Below, piece by piece: positions 46,665-56,427 of a DNA stretch of 64,000 bases. How positions within the stretch are numbered: position 1 is the first letter of the stretch; the number at the start of each line of letters is the position of its first letter. Position numbers and translations under genes: made by a program. The notes beneath the pieces were generated by a model. That model saw nothing but the letters and a program-made list of their open reading frames with translations. It did not search any database and had not been told where the DNA came from. This DNA is from Marinobacterium_E sp035458585 (lineage in GTDB: Bacteria; Pseudomonadota; Gammaproteobacteria; Pseudomonadales; Balneatricaceae), in contig DATHZN010000020.1 of NCBI GenBank assembly GCA_035458585.1, positions 1 through 64,000 of the forward strand, read 5' to 3'.

Positions 46665-47174
46665 CTACCACTCTTGCATCGCAGCACGCTGACGGCTGAT
46701 CAGAGAGTAGAGTTCAGAATAGAGCGTTGCTAAGGATAACTCGTTGATCTCAACGCGTCCGGGCTCGATCTGCACAAGACTGATCTCCGAAGCACTGCCC
46801 CGATTTTTTGCTTTAGGAGTACCACCCCAGCAACTCAGGTAACGCTGCTCAATTTGAGCCAGCCAAGAGTTTGTCGACTCAGAGAGCACCTGAAACTCGG
46901 TCACCTCCGAGGTTGTCTGACCCTGTTTTGTCTGGGCATCGATCAGATCCTGCAGCGTCTCTACACCCTCCGTTGGCAACGTATAACGCTCGGCAATCTC
47001 CCGACGATAGGCGTGCAGTGCCACGCTCAGGTGAAACACTACGGCGGTCTCTAGCGCTTCGACTTCCAGATCCTGACTCCAGCCCTCTGTCTGGCGTACC
47101 TGTTCGAGCTGTTTAAGCTGAATGCGTGCAAAGCTCAGCGCCCGATTGGTACGGTTGGGATACTGATCCGCCAA
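46665..47174 (-). CDS. DUF6586 family protein
   Basis: 169 residues, soluble, mostly helical; no signal peptide. The N-terminus (YPNRTNRALSFARIQLKQL) and position right after topA fit the small DUF6586 family that lies by lexA-sulA-topA in pseudomonads. Function unknown. It starts two bases past the topA stop, so it is translated with topA. Confidence 0.8.
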   Translation of the reverse strand: MADQYPNRTNRALSFARIQLKQLEQVRQTEGWSQDLEVEALETAVVFHLSVALHAYRREIAERYTLPTEGVETLQDLIDAQTKQGQTTSEVTEFQVLSESTNSWLAQIEQRYLSCWGGTPKAKNRGSASEISLVQIEPGRVEINELSLATLYSELYSLISRQRAAMQEW

Positions 47175-47176
47175 GC

Positions 47177-49816
47177 TTATTTACCTTTCTTCTTACTATG
47201 ATCGACCTGCCATCCCTTGTCGGTGTAGTAGGCCTTCCAGCCGGTCGCTTTGCCGTCTTTCTCAGTCAGCAAGTACTGCTCTTTGGTTTTGCGGCTATAG
47301 CGAATCTGTGCTGGATTCCTGTCATCGTCATACTGCGGACCGTCTAGCAGGTAGTGATACTTGGCATCGATCTCTGAGCGATGTGGAATAAGCTCAATCA
47401 CCAGAGGCGCGCGGGTCTCACGATTACGGGGGAACTGGCTGGCCGCTAGGAACAGCCCAGAGGCACCATCGCGCAGTACGTAAGTGTCATCAACTTTCTG
47501 ACACTTGAGTTCGGGCATAGGTACAGGTTCGATTTTCGGCGGTGCGACTTCACCGCTGCGCAACAGCTTTCGTGTATTCTTGCAGTCAGTGGCGGTACAA
47601 CCGAAAAACTTACCAAACCGGCCAGTCTTGAGCTGCATCTCACTGCCGCACTTATCGCACTCAATCGTTGGCCCGTCGTAGCCTTTGATTTTGTAACTAC
47701 CCTGCTCCACCTCAAAACCTGCGCAATCAGGGTTGTTACCGCAAACGTGTAACTTACGACTGGCATCAATCAGGTAGGAGTCCATCGCGTCACCGCAGAT
47801 ACTGCAACGATGTTTGTTTCGCAGAATGCGTGACTCCTCCTCATCATCTCCATCAACAGAAACGACCTCATCGCCAGGGATAAGATTGATAGTGGTCTTG
47901 CAGCGCTCTTTAGGCGGTAGAGAATAGCCTGAACAACCCAGAAACACGCCGGTACTGGCAGTACGTATCATCATCTTGCGACTGCAGTCTGGACAATCAA
48001 TGTCGGTCTCGGTCGGATCATTTGAGCGCATACCACCCTCAGGTGACTGTGCCTGTTCAAGTTCACCCTCAAACTGCTTATAAAAGCGGTTGAGCAGTGC
48101 CTTCCACTCAATGCCACCCTCGGCCACCTCATCAAGCTGCTCTTCCATCCGCGCCGTAAAGCTAAAGTCCATCAGATCAGGAAAAGACTCAGCAAGGCGC
48201 TCAGTGACGATATCTCCCATCTTCTTGGCGTAGAAGCGGCGATTCTGCACCTCAACGTAACCGCGATCCTGGATCGTTGAGATAATCGCTGCATAGGTGG
48301 ATGGACGCCCGATACCACGCTTCTCCAGCTCTTTTACCAAACTCGCTTCGGTGTATCGAGGCGCCGGTTTAGTGAAGTGCTGACTTGGATCTAACTGCTG
48401 CAAAATGAGCGATTCGCCCACTGCAACATCTGGCAAAATAACATCTTCATCGCTCTTAGAGCGCGCGGATAAGACGCGAGTGTACCCATCGAACTGCAAC
48501 ACGCGTCCACGGGTGTAGAGTTCAAACTCACCGGCATTCACGGTTAGGCGGGTACTTAGGTAGCGCGCCGGTACCATTTGGCAGGCTAAAAACTGGCGCC
48601 GAATCAGATCATAGAGGCGCACAGCGTCATGTTCCATACCGCTAAGGTGTTCAGGTTCTACTGTTACATCTGACGGCCGGATCGCTTCGTGCGCCTCCTG
48701 CGCCCCCTCTTTGGAGCTGTAACGAATGGCCTGTTCTGGCAGATAAGATTCACCAAAGTTTTGTTGAATGTAACCTCGTGCCGACTCTACTGCCTCCGCG
48801 CTCAGGTTGGTCGAGTCAGTTCGCATGTAGGTGATGTAACCCGCCTCATAGAGACGCTGAGCCAGCATCATCGTTTTTTTCACGCCAAAACCCATGCGTG
48901 TGCTGGCCGCCTGCTGAAGCGTCGAAGTGATGAACGGCGCCGAAGGCTTACTCGATGTCGGGCGATCTTCCCGAGCAATCACTTTAAACTGAGCACCCTG
49001 TAGCTGCGCCAGAATCTGGCTAACCTGTTGCTCGTTTGTCGGCCGGAAACTGGCGCCTGCTTGCTTGGTGACCTCGAGACGCAACTCGTCTTTAGCGCCA
49101 GTCAGAGTATCAGCGTGCACCTCCCAAAACTCTTCAGGCACAAACGCACGAATCTCACGCTCACGCTCCACCACGAGGCGGACAGCCACCGACTGGACGC
49201 GACCAGCAGAAAGCCCACGAGCCACTTTTTCCCAAAGCAAAGGCGACACCATGTAGCCAACAACACGATCGAGAAAACGCCGAGCCTGTTGAGCGTTGAC
49301 ACGGTTAAGGTCCAGTTGTCCGGGCTGTTCAAAGGCTTCATTAATCGCCTTCTTCGTGATCTCGTTGAACACCACACGGCGGTAGCGAGCGTTATCGCCT
49401 CCTATCGCCTCGCGCAGGTGCCAGGCTATCGCCTCCCCCTCTCGGTCCAAATCGGTCGCGAGATAGATTTCGTCGGCTTTGGAGGCTAGCTTACGGAGCT
49501 CATCCACCACTTTCTCTTTGCCAGGTAATACCTCGTAGTGTGCTGTCCAGTCGCGTTCTGGGTCTATGCCCATGCGGGCAATGAGTTGCTGACGCGCTTT
49601 CTGCTGCTTGTAAGTCGCCTTCTCCTCCGGACTCATCTTACGCGTCTTCGCAGCCTGGGCTGCTCGCTCCTTTGGATCACTCTTGCTGGCACTGCCACTG
49701 GTAGGAAGATCACGAATATGACCCACACTCGATTTCACCACATACTGGCTACCGAGGTACTTGTTAATTGTCTTGGCCTTGGCCGGTGACTCGACTATGA
49801 CGAGGGTTTTTCCCAT
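47177..49816 (-). CDS. topA: DNA topoisomerase I
   Basis: 879-residue type IA topoisomerase, which relaxes negative supercoils. TOPRIM starts VIVESPAKAKTI and holds DLDREGEAIAWH. The active-site Tyr is in YITYMRTDSTNL. Several C-terminal zinc-binding segments follow: CPDCSRKM, CSICGDAM with CGNNPDC, and CDKCGSEM with CTATDC. Full length. ATG at 49816. Transcribed with DUF6586. Confidence 0.98.
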   Translation of the reverse strand: MGKTLVIVESPAKAKTINKYLGSQYVVKSSVGHIRDLPTSGSASKSDPKERAAQAAKTRKMSPEEKATYKQQKARQQLIARMGIDPERDWTAHYEVLPGKEKVVDELRKLASKADEIYLATDLDREGEAIAWHLREAIGGDNARYRRVVFNEITKKAINEAFEQPGQLDLNRVNAQQARRFLDRVVGYMVSPLLWEKVARGLSAGRVQSVAVRLVVEREREIRAFVPEEFWEVHADTLTGAKDELRLEVTKQAGASFRPTNEQQVSQILAQLQGAQFKVIAREDRPTSSKPSAPFITSTLQQAASTRMGFGVKKTMMLAQRLYEAGYITYMRTDSTNLSAEAVESARGYIQQNFGESYLPEQAIRYSSKEGAQEAHEAIRPSDVTVEPEHLSGMEHDAVRLYDLIRRQFLACQMVPARYLSTRLTVNAGEFELYTRGRVLQFDGYTRVLSARSKSDEDVILPDVAVGESLILQQLDPSQHFTKPAPRYTEASLVKELEKRGIGRPSTYAAIISTIQDRGYVEVQNRRFYAKKMGDIVTERLAESFPDLMDFSFTARMEEQLDEVAEGGIEWKALLNRFYKQFEGELEQAQSPEGGMRSNDPTETDIDCPDCSRKMMIRTASTGVFLGCSGYSLPPKERCKTTINLIPGDEVVSVDGDDEEESRILRNKHRCSICGDAMDSYLIDASRKLHVCGNNPDCAGFEVEQGSYKIKGYDGPTIECDKCGSEMQLKTGRFGKFFGCTATDCKNTRKLLRSGEVAPPKIEPVPMPELKCQKVDDTYVLRDGASGLFLAASQFPRNRETRAPLVIELIPHRSEIDAKYHYLLDGPQYDDDRNPAQIRYSRKTKEQYLLTEKDGKATGWKAYYTDKGWQVDHSKKKGK

Positions 49817-50024
49817 CGATCTCTTCCCTTTAGGGTTCTTTAGGCATACTTTTTAGCAATAGTTGCAAAGGCGCCATGCTGTCAAGAGCTTAGAAACTTG
49901 TAAACCAGAGAAGCTTCGAACTGGTTTCCAAGCGCTCTAATGCTCTTCTGCTCAATGGGCGCTACAATACTGGCGGCAGTTTAGATTGCAACCCTAAAAC
50001 CGTTTTCGAGTCGCTTCTTATTAT

Positions 50025-50705
50025 ATGTACAACGACAACTTCATATACGTCGTCATTCTGATAGCGGTGCTACTCGCAGCGCTTGGCTTGAATGCCTTTA
50101 TTGATTTTCGTAACGATCTCAACAAGAAGCGTCGCGAGCGTCTGAAGTGGCTTTCAGAGCAGTCCTCGCACACGCTCAATGCGCTTGCAATACTAAAACA
50201 AGCCGGCTGCCGCGCGGATATCGTAGAGAAGCTGGATCAGCATGCAATGTCCTTGATTGAAGAGATGATTGCACTGAGCCCGAAACTGAACATGGGCGCT
50301 CCCGACCCAAACGAGGCCGCCAGTGCCGTAGAACCTCAGTCACTTACCAGCGACCGCGCCATCAAGCGCGCACAGATCTACATTAAGTTTGCGGAAAAGC
50401 TGATGATTGAGATGGCTCGCGGCGGTCGCATCACGATGCAGCTAGCACAGGCTTACAAACAGGAGCTCTACTGGCTCAGTGTAACCGTGGTGGCTGATGG
50501 ACACATCAACCAAGCCAAAGCACTGGAGGCGTCTGGCGCTTCTCTGCCCGCCCTCTCTCACCTCAAGCACGCCAAAGCGGTGGTGGTGCGAGCCATGGTT
50601 TCAGCCGACCTTAAACAGACACGTCTGCAGGCGCTACAAGCAGACATTAATCGCCTGGAGGCGATCGCGCAGCCGCCTAAACCACGGGCGCCTCGCGCTG
50701 TTTAG
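50025..50705 (+). CDS. Membrane-anchored hypothetical protein
   Basis: 226 residues: one N-terminal membrane segment (about 7-25), a coiled-coil-prone linker and a long helical cytoplasmic body ending in a Pro/Arg-rich tail. Divergent from topA. Similar proteins lie beside topA in pseudomonads, but no function is known to me. The stop overlaps the end of the convergent DUF1653 gene. Confidence 0.8.
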   Translation: MYNDNFIYVVILIAVLLAALGLNAFIDFRNDLNKKRRERLKWLSEQSSHTLNALAILKQAGCRADIVEKLDQHAMSLIEEMIALSPKLNMGAPDPNEAASAVEPQSLTSDRAIKRAQIYIKFAEKLMIEMARGGRITMQLAQAYKQELYWLSVTVVADGHINQAKALEASGASLPALSHLKHAKAVVVRAMVSADLKQTRLQALQADINRLEAIAQPPKPRAPRAV

Positions 50706-50923
50706 ATGGGCGAGAAGCGCGGCACGCGCTCACCTGACTCCAGCTCCACCTGTCCTGCGAACATCTCGAGCGGACGCACCCAGAGACTAAAATCGCCATA
50801 GAGTGTTCGATAGACGACCATCCACTCCTCAGTTTCTGAGTGACGGGCACAGCCAATCACCTCGTAGTCATTGCCCTTGTAATGACGGTAGATTCCGGGC
50901 TTAAGCTCTTCCACTCTGAACAC
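50702..50923 (-). CDS. DUF1653 family protein
   Basis: 73 residues; the conserved GIYRHYKGNDYEVIG and LWVRPLEMF mark DUF1653, a small beta-rich cytoplasmic fold. Function unknown. Its stop overlaps the convergent membrane protein gene by four bases. Confidence 0.88.
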   Translation of the reverse strand: MFRVEELKPGIYRHYKGNDYEVIGCARHSETEEWMVVYRTLYGDFSLWVRPLEMFAGQVELESGERVPRFSPI

Positions 50924-51103
50924 CTCTCCCTATCTAAATCCGTAGGTCCACACCTCAATCCGCACAGACATGCTGCTTGCTGTATTATCACTCTCCGGAC
51001 CACTGTTAAGACGCTGCACTCTGATATCCTAATCATCCGCAGAAAGACTCTTACACCCAATTATCACTCCGCTTACAGCGATGGCAGGCAGCTTAGCAGA
51101 CAC

Positions 51104-51610
51104 CTACAGCTTCTGCGCAACAGCCTCGTTTGCAATCTGCGCCAACTCCTCCAGCGCCCCAGCTCGCTCCGGCTCCCGCCAGTAAAATGCCAGATGTATA
51201 GCATCCGACTCCACGGCATCTACCTCTTTTGGCAGCACCTCTAGCCAATCCGACAACTGCTGTAGGCGCGCTTGAGGCAGCGTCCCCTCACCGCGCACCC
51301 AACTCCACCCCTCGGGAAGACCGTCACGACCAATGGCTGTCAGACGCGCTACCGCCCAACCAACAAACTGGTCCCGCTCACGCCGGTCGAGCCCAGTGCG
51401 GCTGAAGCGGTAGAGCGGTCGGCTGAGCTCCTCAGCCTCAGTCTCACCTTGCGCACGAGGTAAGGTCAAACGACCCAGGCTCACCTGGAAGCCATGCTTA
51501 CGCGCCTCAAGACGCAACTTGGACTGAAAACGCTGTCTCGGACTGGGCATGACCCACATCATGGAACCGATCAGTGACATCATAATCAGGACGATAATTG
51601 CCCACTTCAT
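51104..51610 (-). CDS. Membrane-anchored hypothetical protein
   Basis: 168 residues with one N-terminal membrane segment (about 3-22), then a charged soluble domain (HGFQVSLGRLTLPRAQGE, WARLEVLPKE-like helical end). Similar genes in pseudomonads are sometimes named after YajC because of the membrane-plus-soluble layout, but I see no firm homology. It is divergent from the universal stress protein gene. Confidence 0.75.
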   Translation of the reverse strand: MKWAIIVLIMMSLIGSMMWVMPSPRQRFQSKLRLEARKHGFQVSLGRLTLPRAQGETEAEELSRPLYRFSRTGLDRRERDQFVGWAVARLTAIGRDGLPEGWSWVRGEGTLPQARLQQLSDWLEVLPKEVDAVESDAIHLAFYWREPERAGALEELAQIANEAVAQKL

Positions 51611-51683
51611 CCGCTATTACTCCAGCTATATGCTAAACCTAACAAAGGAAGCTAATACAAACGACCTAGGCAGGAGAGCCACA

Positions 51684-52124
51684 ATGGCAAATTACAAACG
51701 CGTACTCGTCGCCGTAGACCTCAGCGAAGAGAGTGATCAGGTGCTACGGCGCGCTGTCGACATCGCTGAACGTAACGGTGCCGCACTGCATATCATTCAT
51801 GTGATTGAGATCATCAGCTTCGCTTATGGGGGCGACGTCCCTATGGATCTTACCAGCCTGCAGGAGCAGATAACTAATCATGCCAATGAGCAGATGAGAG
51901 CCAAAACCGCCGCTCTCAGCTACCAAGTGGATGAGGCGGTAGTCGCCACTGGCAATACCGAGGAGGAGATCCACCAGCACGCCGCAAAAATCGGCGCTGA
52001 TTTAATTGTCATCGGTTCACATGGGCGTCACGGTCTAGCGCTGCTTCTGGGCTCCACCTCAAATGGCGTGTTGCACGGTGCCAAATGCGATATTCTCGCC
52101 GTGCATCTGGCAAAACCAGACTAG
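51684..52124 (+). CDS. Universal stress protein UspA family
   Basis: 146 residues, alpha/beta nucleotide-binding fold. The ATP-binding motif G-x2-G-x9-G-S/T is seen in GSHGRHGLALLLGSTSNG. N-terminus YKRVLVAVDLSEES is typical. A stress-induced regulator of unknown target. ATG at 51684 has CAGGAGAG upstream. Its TAG stop lies in CTAG, which also supplies the stop of the convergent uup gene. Confidence 0.93.
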   Translation: MANYKRVLVAVDLSEESDQVLRRAVDIAERNGAALHIIHVIEIISFAYGGDVPMDLTSLQEQITNHANEQMRAKTAALSYQVDEAVVATGNTEEEIHQHAAKIGADLIVIGSHGRHGLALLLGSTSNGVLHGAKCDILAVHLAKPD

Positions 52125-54001
52125 CTCTCCTGCATCGCCTCCAGCTCGACCCAGCGTTCCATCAACTCCTCAAGGCGCTGTTCGAGCTGCGCGAGCTTGT
52201 CTAACTCGGCAGCGACCTGAGCATGATCCTGCTGATAGAAATCCGGCGCGCTACAAATCGCCTGCTGCGCCTCAACCAACGTCTCGACCTGCTCCAGTTG
52301 CTCAGGCAGATTGTCGAGCTCTCGCTGCAGTTTATACGAGAGTTTAGTGTTGCCACGTTTAGGCTTCTCCACCACTTTGGGCGTCTCAGGTAGAGCAGCT
52401 GAGGTTTGAGTCTGTGCAACGGGTCGCTGACGTACCCAGTCGGTGTAGCCTCCAACATACTCGCCAACCTTGCCGTTACCCTCAAACACCAGCGTGCTGG
52501 TCACAATGTTATCGAGAAATTGACGATCGTGGCTCACCAGCAAAAGCGTACCCTGATACTCGGTCAGGATCTCCTCCAACAACTCAAGTGTTTCAATATC
52601 CAGATCGTTGGTTGGTTCGTCGAGTACCAGCAGATTTGACGGCTGACTGAAGAGTTTCGCCAACATTACACGGTTGGTCTCACCCCCGGACAAGGCCTTG
52701 ACTGGCGTACGCGCCCGTTCAGGAGTGAAGAGGAAATCTTGCAGGTAGCTAATAATGTGACGCGCACGACCATTGATATCGATACTTTCACGCCCACCGG
52801 AGACGTTATCGATAATACTCTTTTCCTCATCAAGTTGGCCGCGTAGCTGATCGAAGTAGCCCACAACCAACTGCGAACCCGTGCGTACCGAACCCGTGTC
52901 CGGCGCCTGCTGTCCCAGTATCACCCGCAGCAAGGAGCTTTTGCCCGCACCGTTCGGTCCTATCAGACCGATGCGATCACCCCGCTGAATGCGAAGCGTC
53001 AGATCATCGATGATGGGTTGTCCTGCAAAATTTAACGAAACCCCCTTGAGCTCAGTCACCAGTTTACCGGAGCGCACCGCCTCCTCTACATCAAAGCGAG
53101 CTTTACCCAGACGCTCACGTCGTTCGGCCCGTTCAACACGCAGCTGTTTCAAGGCTCTCACGCGTCCTTCATTACGTGTACGACGTGCTTTGATGCCCTG
53201 GCGAATCCAGCGCTCCTCTTGTGCAAGTTTCTTGTCAAATTCGGCATTGTGGCGCGCCTCATCCTCGAGCATCTTCTGTTTGCGCTCTAGGTATTGAGTG
53301 TAATTACCGGGGAAAGAGGCGATCGCACCGCGATCCAGCTCAACGATCCGGGTGGCTATACGGTCCACCAGTGCGCGGTCATGCGAGATAAAAAGCAGAC
53401 CCCCACGAAAGCTCAACAGGACCTGTTCAAGCCACTCAATCGTCTCGATATCCAGATGGTTGGTGGGCTCATCAAGCAGTAACAGGTCAGGCTGCTGTAC
53501 TAATGCAGCGCCTAACGCAGCGCGCCGACGCCAGCCGCCAGAGAGCTGCGACATCAGTTTATCGCCCGGTAACGCGAGCTCGGTCATGACCCGATCGAGA
53601 CGCTGCTCCAGATGCCAAGCATCGGTCGATTCGAGTTCGTATTGTAGTCGCTCCAGTGCCGTGAGATCGGCACTTTCGCCCTGAGCCAAGAGAGCATCAT
53701 ACTGTTCGCGCAAGTGCTGCAGGTCGGCCAACCCCTCGGCGACTACCGCACGCACCGATCGCTCATCAGCGGCCGGCAATGACTGTGGCAGTTCAGCAAT
53801 ACGCGCCGTTGGATCTTTGCGGTAACTACCGGAATCGATATCTAAACGTTGCGCTACGATGCTTAATAGCGTTGATTTCCCTGCGCCGTTTGAGCCAACC
53901 AGAGCGACCCTCTCGCCGGGCTCGATCTGTAGATCTACGTGGTCCAGAATAGCTCTGGGGCCCAGGCTCAAACAGACCTGGTCAAATTGAATTAACGCCA
54001 T
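52121..54001 (-). CDS. uup: ABC-F ATPase Uup
   Basis: 626 residues, two ABC domains with no membrane part. First domain: GSNGAGKST, LSGGW, LLLDEPTNHLD. Second: GPNGAGKSS, LSGGE, LVLDEPTNDLD. The linker contains the ARRTRNEGRVRALK motif, and the C-terminal helical region (from about 540) is as in E. coli Uup. It acts on the ribosome or in DNA tandem-repeat stability; the exact role is debated. Divergent from slt, an order also seen in pseudomonads. Confidence 0.93.
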   Translation of the reverse strand: MALIQFDQVCLSLGPRAILDHVDLQIEPGERVALVGSNGAGKSTLLSIVAQRLDIDSGSYRKDPTARIAELPQSLPAADERSVRAVVAEGLADLQHLREQYDALLAQGESADLTALERLQYELESTDAWHLEQRLDRVMTELALPGDKLMSQLSGGWRRRAALGAALVQQPDLLLLDEPTNHLDIETIEWLEQVLLSFRGGLLFISHDRALVDRIATRIVELDRGAIASFPGNYTQYLERKQKMLEDEARHNAEFDKKLAQEERWIRQGIKARRTRNEGRVRALKQLRVERAERRERLGKARFDVEEAVRSGKLVTELKGVSLNFAGQPIIDDLTLRIQRGDRIGLIGPNGAGKSSLLRVILGQQAPDTGSVRTGSQLVVGYFDQLRGQLDEEKSIIDNVSGGRESIDINGRARHIISYLQDFLFTPERARTPVKALSGGETNRVMLAKLFSQPSNLLVLDEPTNDLDIETLELLEEILTEYQGTLLLVSHDRQFLDNIVTSTLVFEGNGKVGEYVGGYTDWVRQRPVAQTQTSAALPETPKVVEKPKRGNTKLSYKLQRELDNLPEQLEQVETLVEAQQAICSAPDFYQQDHAQVAAELDKLAQLEQRLEELMERWVELEAMQES

Positions 54002-54076
54002 TGAATTTCCACCAATTAAGAGGATAGGTAGTTTACCTCATGCTACACTCAAGGAAACAGCAAACAGACCGAGATT

Positions 54077-56020
54077 ATGCTGAGCCTCACCACTCTTAAA
54101 GCAATTATCCCCAGCCTGTTACTCAGTTTGGTGCCGCTGAGTGTGGCTGCGACACCAGCCCCCGAGACGTTGCTTGACCAACAGCGTGAGCAGTTCCTCG
54201 TAGTAGAAGGCAAGGCGAAGCGTGGTGAACTGAGGTTGACCGACCCTGAGTACGCTGCATTACACAACTACCCGCTCTACCCCTACCTCGAGTACAACCG
54301 CATTGTCGCGCTGGGCTCAGCCATTAGTGAGGCGGAGATTCTGCGCTTCAGAGCTCAGTTTCCCGACTCTCATCTAAACCGCCTGCTTCGGTCGAAGTTG
54401 ATGGACAATCTTATTCGTCAGGGCGAGTGGCAAACCTACTCCCGATACTACGAGGAGCTGAGCTCGCCGGGCAGCGAAGAGCAGTGTCTGTATGCGCGCG
54501 CGCTCTATCGCAAGGGCGATAAACGAGCCGCCTATGAACTGGGACGAGGTCTCTGGGTTGTCGGTCACTCCCAGCATCAGGCCTGTGACCCTTTGTTCAG
54601 CGAAATGCGAGCCGACGGTGAGTTGGACTCCAAACTGGCGCTGGAACGCGTTCTTAACGCTCTGGATGAAAACCGCTCCAGCCTAGCGACCTATGCCAAG
54701 CGCTTTATCACCCAAAAGAGCTTAGAGCATATCGCCACTGATGCGATTGCAGTCTACCGGGCTCCGGAGAAAATAGTTCAGCTGAACCGAGCGCTGCAGG
54801 GTGAACTTCAGGCGCGCCTACAGCATATCGCCGTACAACGCGCCTATCGCAACAGTCCAGAGCGGGCCATGGATCTGCTGCTAAAACTTGGCAAACAGTA
54901 CAGTACGACTGATGAAAATGTTCGTTTACTGGGTCGGGTTGGCGTGCGAATAGCAAAAGAGTTACGTTCAGATGACCGTTCGCGCCTGGCCCAGCTCGAC
55001 CCCGACTTTCTCAGCTCAGATCTGACAGAGTGGCGCATTCGGCTGGCACTGCAGGATCAGGACTGGCATTCCGTTAACCGATTGATTAATCACCTCCCCG
55101 ACGAACTGCAGCAGGATAATCGCTGGCTCTACTGGCGAGCGATCGCGACTGAACGCAGCGGCGGCTCACCCAACTTCCAGCCGCTTCTACAGGAACGCAG
55201 CTTCTACGGATTTATCGCCGCCCAGCTTGAGTCGCAGCCATACCAGCTGAATCAGCAATCGCCTGTTTATACGGACGCACTGCTGCTGCCGCTGCGCCAG
55301 TCAGCATCAATGGCGCGTATAAAAGAGCTGGTCAAGCTGGACCGGTACAGCGTTGCGCGCTCGGAGTGGAACGCCTGGATTGAACAGTTGGACAGCCAGC
55401 AACGTCAAGCTGCCGCGCGTCTGATGGTCGAAATTGGGTGGTATCAGATGGGAATCCTGGCTGCCGCTTATGAGGGTTTCTGGAACGATATGTTACTGCG
55501 TTTCCCAGAGGCCTATACTGATTACTTCGTACGTGAATCGAGTCAACGAGGTATAGATCCTCTCTGGTCACTTGCCGTCTCTCGTCAGGAGAGCGCCCTC
55601 TTCCCCTGGGCTCGCTCACCCGTCGGTGCAAGGGGGCTGATGCAATTAATGCCAAAAACCGCCAAACAGACGGCTCAGCGAGAGAGGATCCCGTACCGTG
55701 GCGGTCATGAACTCTATGAGGCACGCACCAATATTCGTCTGGGTACTGCTTATCTTGCGCAGATGGCTGAACAGTTTGGTGGTAATCGGGCCCACGCCAC
55801 CGCCGCATATAATGCCGGACCCCATCGCGTGAGCCGTTGGCTTGAGGGTCGCGAGAGTCTACCACTGGATATCTGGATCGAGCTTATACCCTTTGATGAG
55901 ACCCGCACCTACGTGCAGAATGTGCTCAGCTTCCGGGTGATTTATGCCCAACTTCGCGGCGAACCCCGTCCGCTCTTTAGTGAACCGGAGCTACGTTCAC
56001 TGGTTCTGGCCAGTCGTTAA
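54077..56020 (+). CDS. slt: Soluble lytic murein transglycosylase
   Basis: 647 residues. A signal peptide (about 1-24, ending SVAAT) directs it to the periplasm. A long helical superhelical N-terminal region is followed by the SLT domain from about residue 485: catalytic Glu in SRQESAL, then GARGLMQLMP and AAYNAGPHRV. It cleaves the glycan strand of peptidoglycan to 1,6-anhydromuramyl products. Its stop overlaps the end of the convergent glutaredoxin-like gene. Confidence 0.95.
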   Translation: MLSLTTLKAIIPSLLLSLVPLSVAATPAPETLLDQQREQFLVVEGKAKRGELRLTDPEYAALHNYPLYPYLEYNRIVALGSAISEAEILRFRAQFPDSHLNRLLRSKLMDNLIRQGEWQTYSRYYEELSSPGSEEQCLYARALYRKGDKRAAYELGRGLWVVGHSQHQACDPLFSEMRADGELDSKLALERVLNALDENRSSLATYAKRFITQKSLEHIATDAIAVYRAPEKIVQLNRALQGELQARLQHIAVQRAYRNSPERAMDLLLKLGKQYSTTDENVRLLGRVGVRIAKELRSDDRSRLAQLDPDFLSSDLTEWRIRLALQDQDWHSVNRLINHLPDELQQDNRWLYWRAIATERSGGSPNFQPLLQERSFYGFIAAQLESQPYQLNQQSPVYTDALLLPLRQSASMARIKELVKLDRYSVARSEWNAWIEQLDSQQRQAAARLMVEIGWYQMGILAAAYEGFWNDMLLRFPEAYTDYFVRESSQRGIDPLWSLAVSRQESALFPWARSPVGARGLMQLMPKTAKQTAQRERIPYRGGHELYEARTNIRLGTAYLAQMAEQFGGNRAHATAAYNAGPHRVSRWLEGRESLPLDIWIELIPFDETRTYVQNVLSFRVIYAQLRGEPRPLFSEPELRSLVLASR

Positions 56021-56262
56021 TCGATTTGCCTCAGAAATGCGCTCAGCGCCTCGGCGTCGAAGGGCCAATCCAGCTCTTGCAAAGACTCAGAGTCACGCAG
56101 TACAGGAATGCGGGTACCATACTGATCCAACAGTTCATCTTCAAAGGCAATATCGACCAGGTCGATCTGAAAAGCATTTGGATCAACACCGGCTACCAGC
56201 ACAGCGACAGCCAGATCACAAAGGTGGCACCCTTCAGTCGTCATCAATTCGAGCAGTCGCAT
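56017..56262 (-). CDS. Glutaredoxin-like thioredoxin-fold protein
   Basis: 81 residues of the small glutaredoxin-like family (DUF836). CHLC near residue 13 is the redox pair, and TRIPVLR holds the cis-Pro. Probable cytoplasmic thiol-disulfide carrier. I chose ATG at 56262, preceded by GGAG five bases upstream, over the upstream start at 56292. Confidence 0.85.
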   Translation of the reverse strand: MRLLELMTTEGCHLCDLAVAVLVAGVDPNAFQIDLVDIAFEDELLDQYGTRIPVLRDSESLQELDWPFDAEALSAFLRQID

Positions 56263-56427
56263 GAGCTCTCCTTCTGAGACACTGCATGACAAACAATTTT
56301 GCTGCAGTGCAAAAAATTAAACCTTCTGTTGACTTGTTATGCGCCTTTGCAGACGTTATTCTGGTCAAATATTGTGCAGAGCAGCAAAACAGCTCTGTTC
56401 GCTGAACTGAACAAGGATTTAAGCCTG

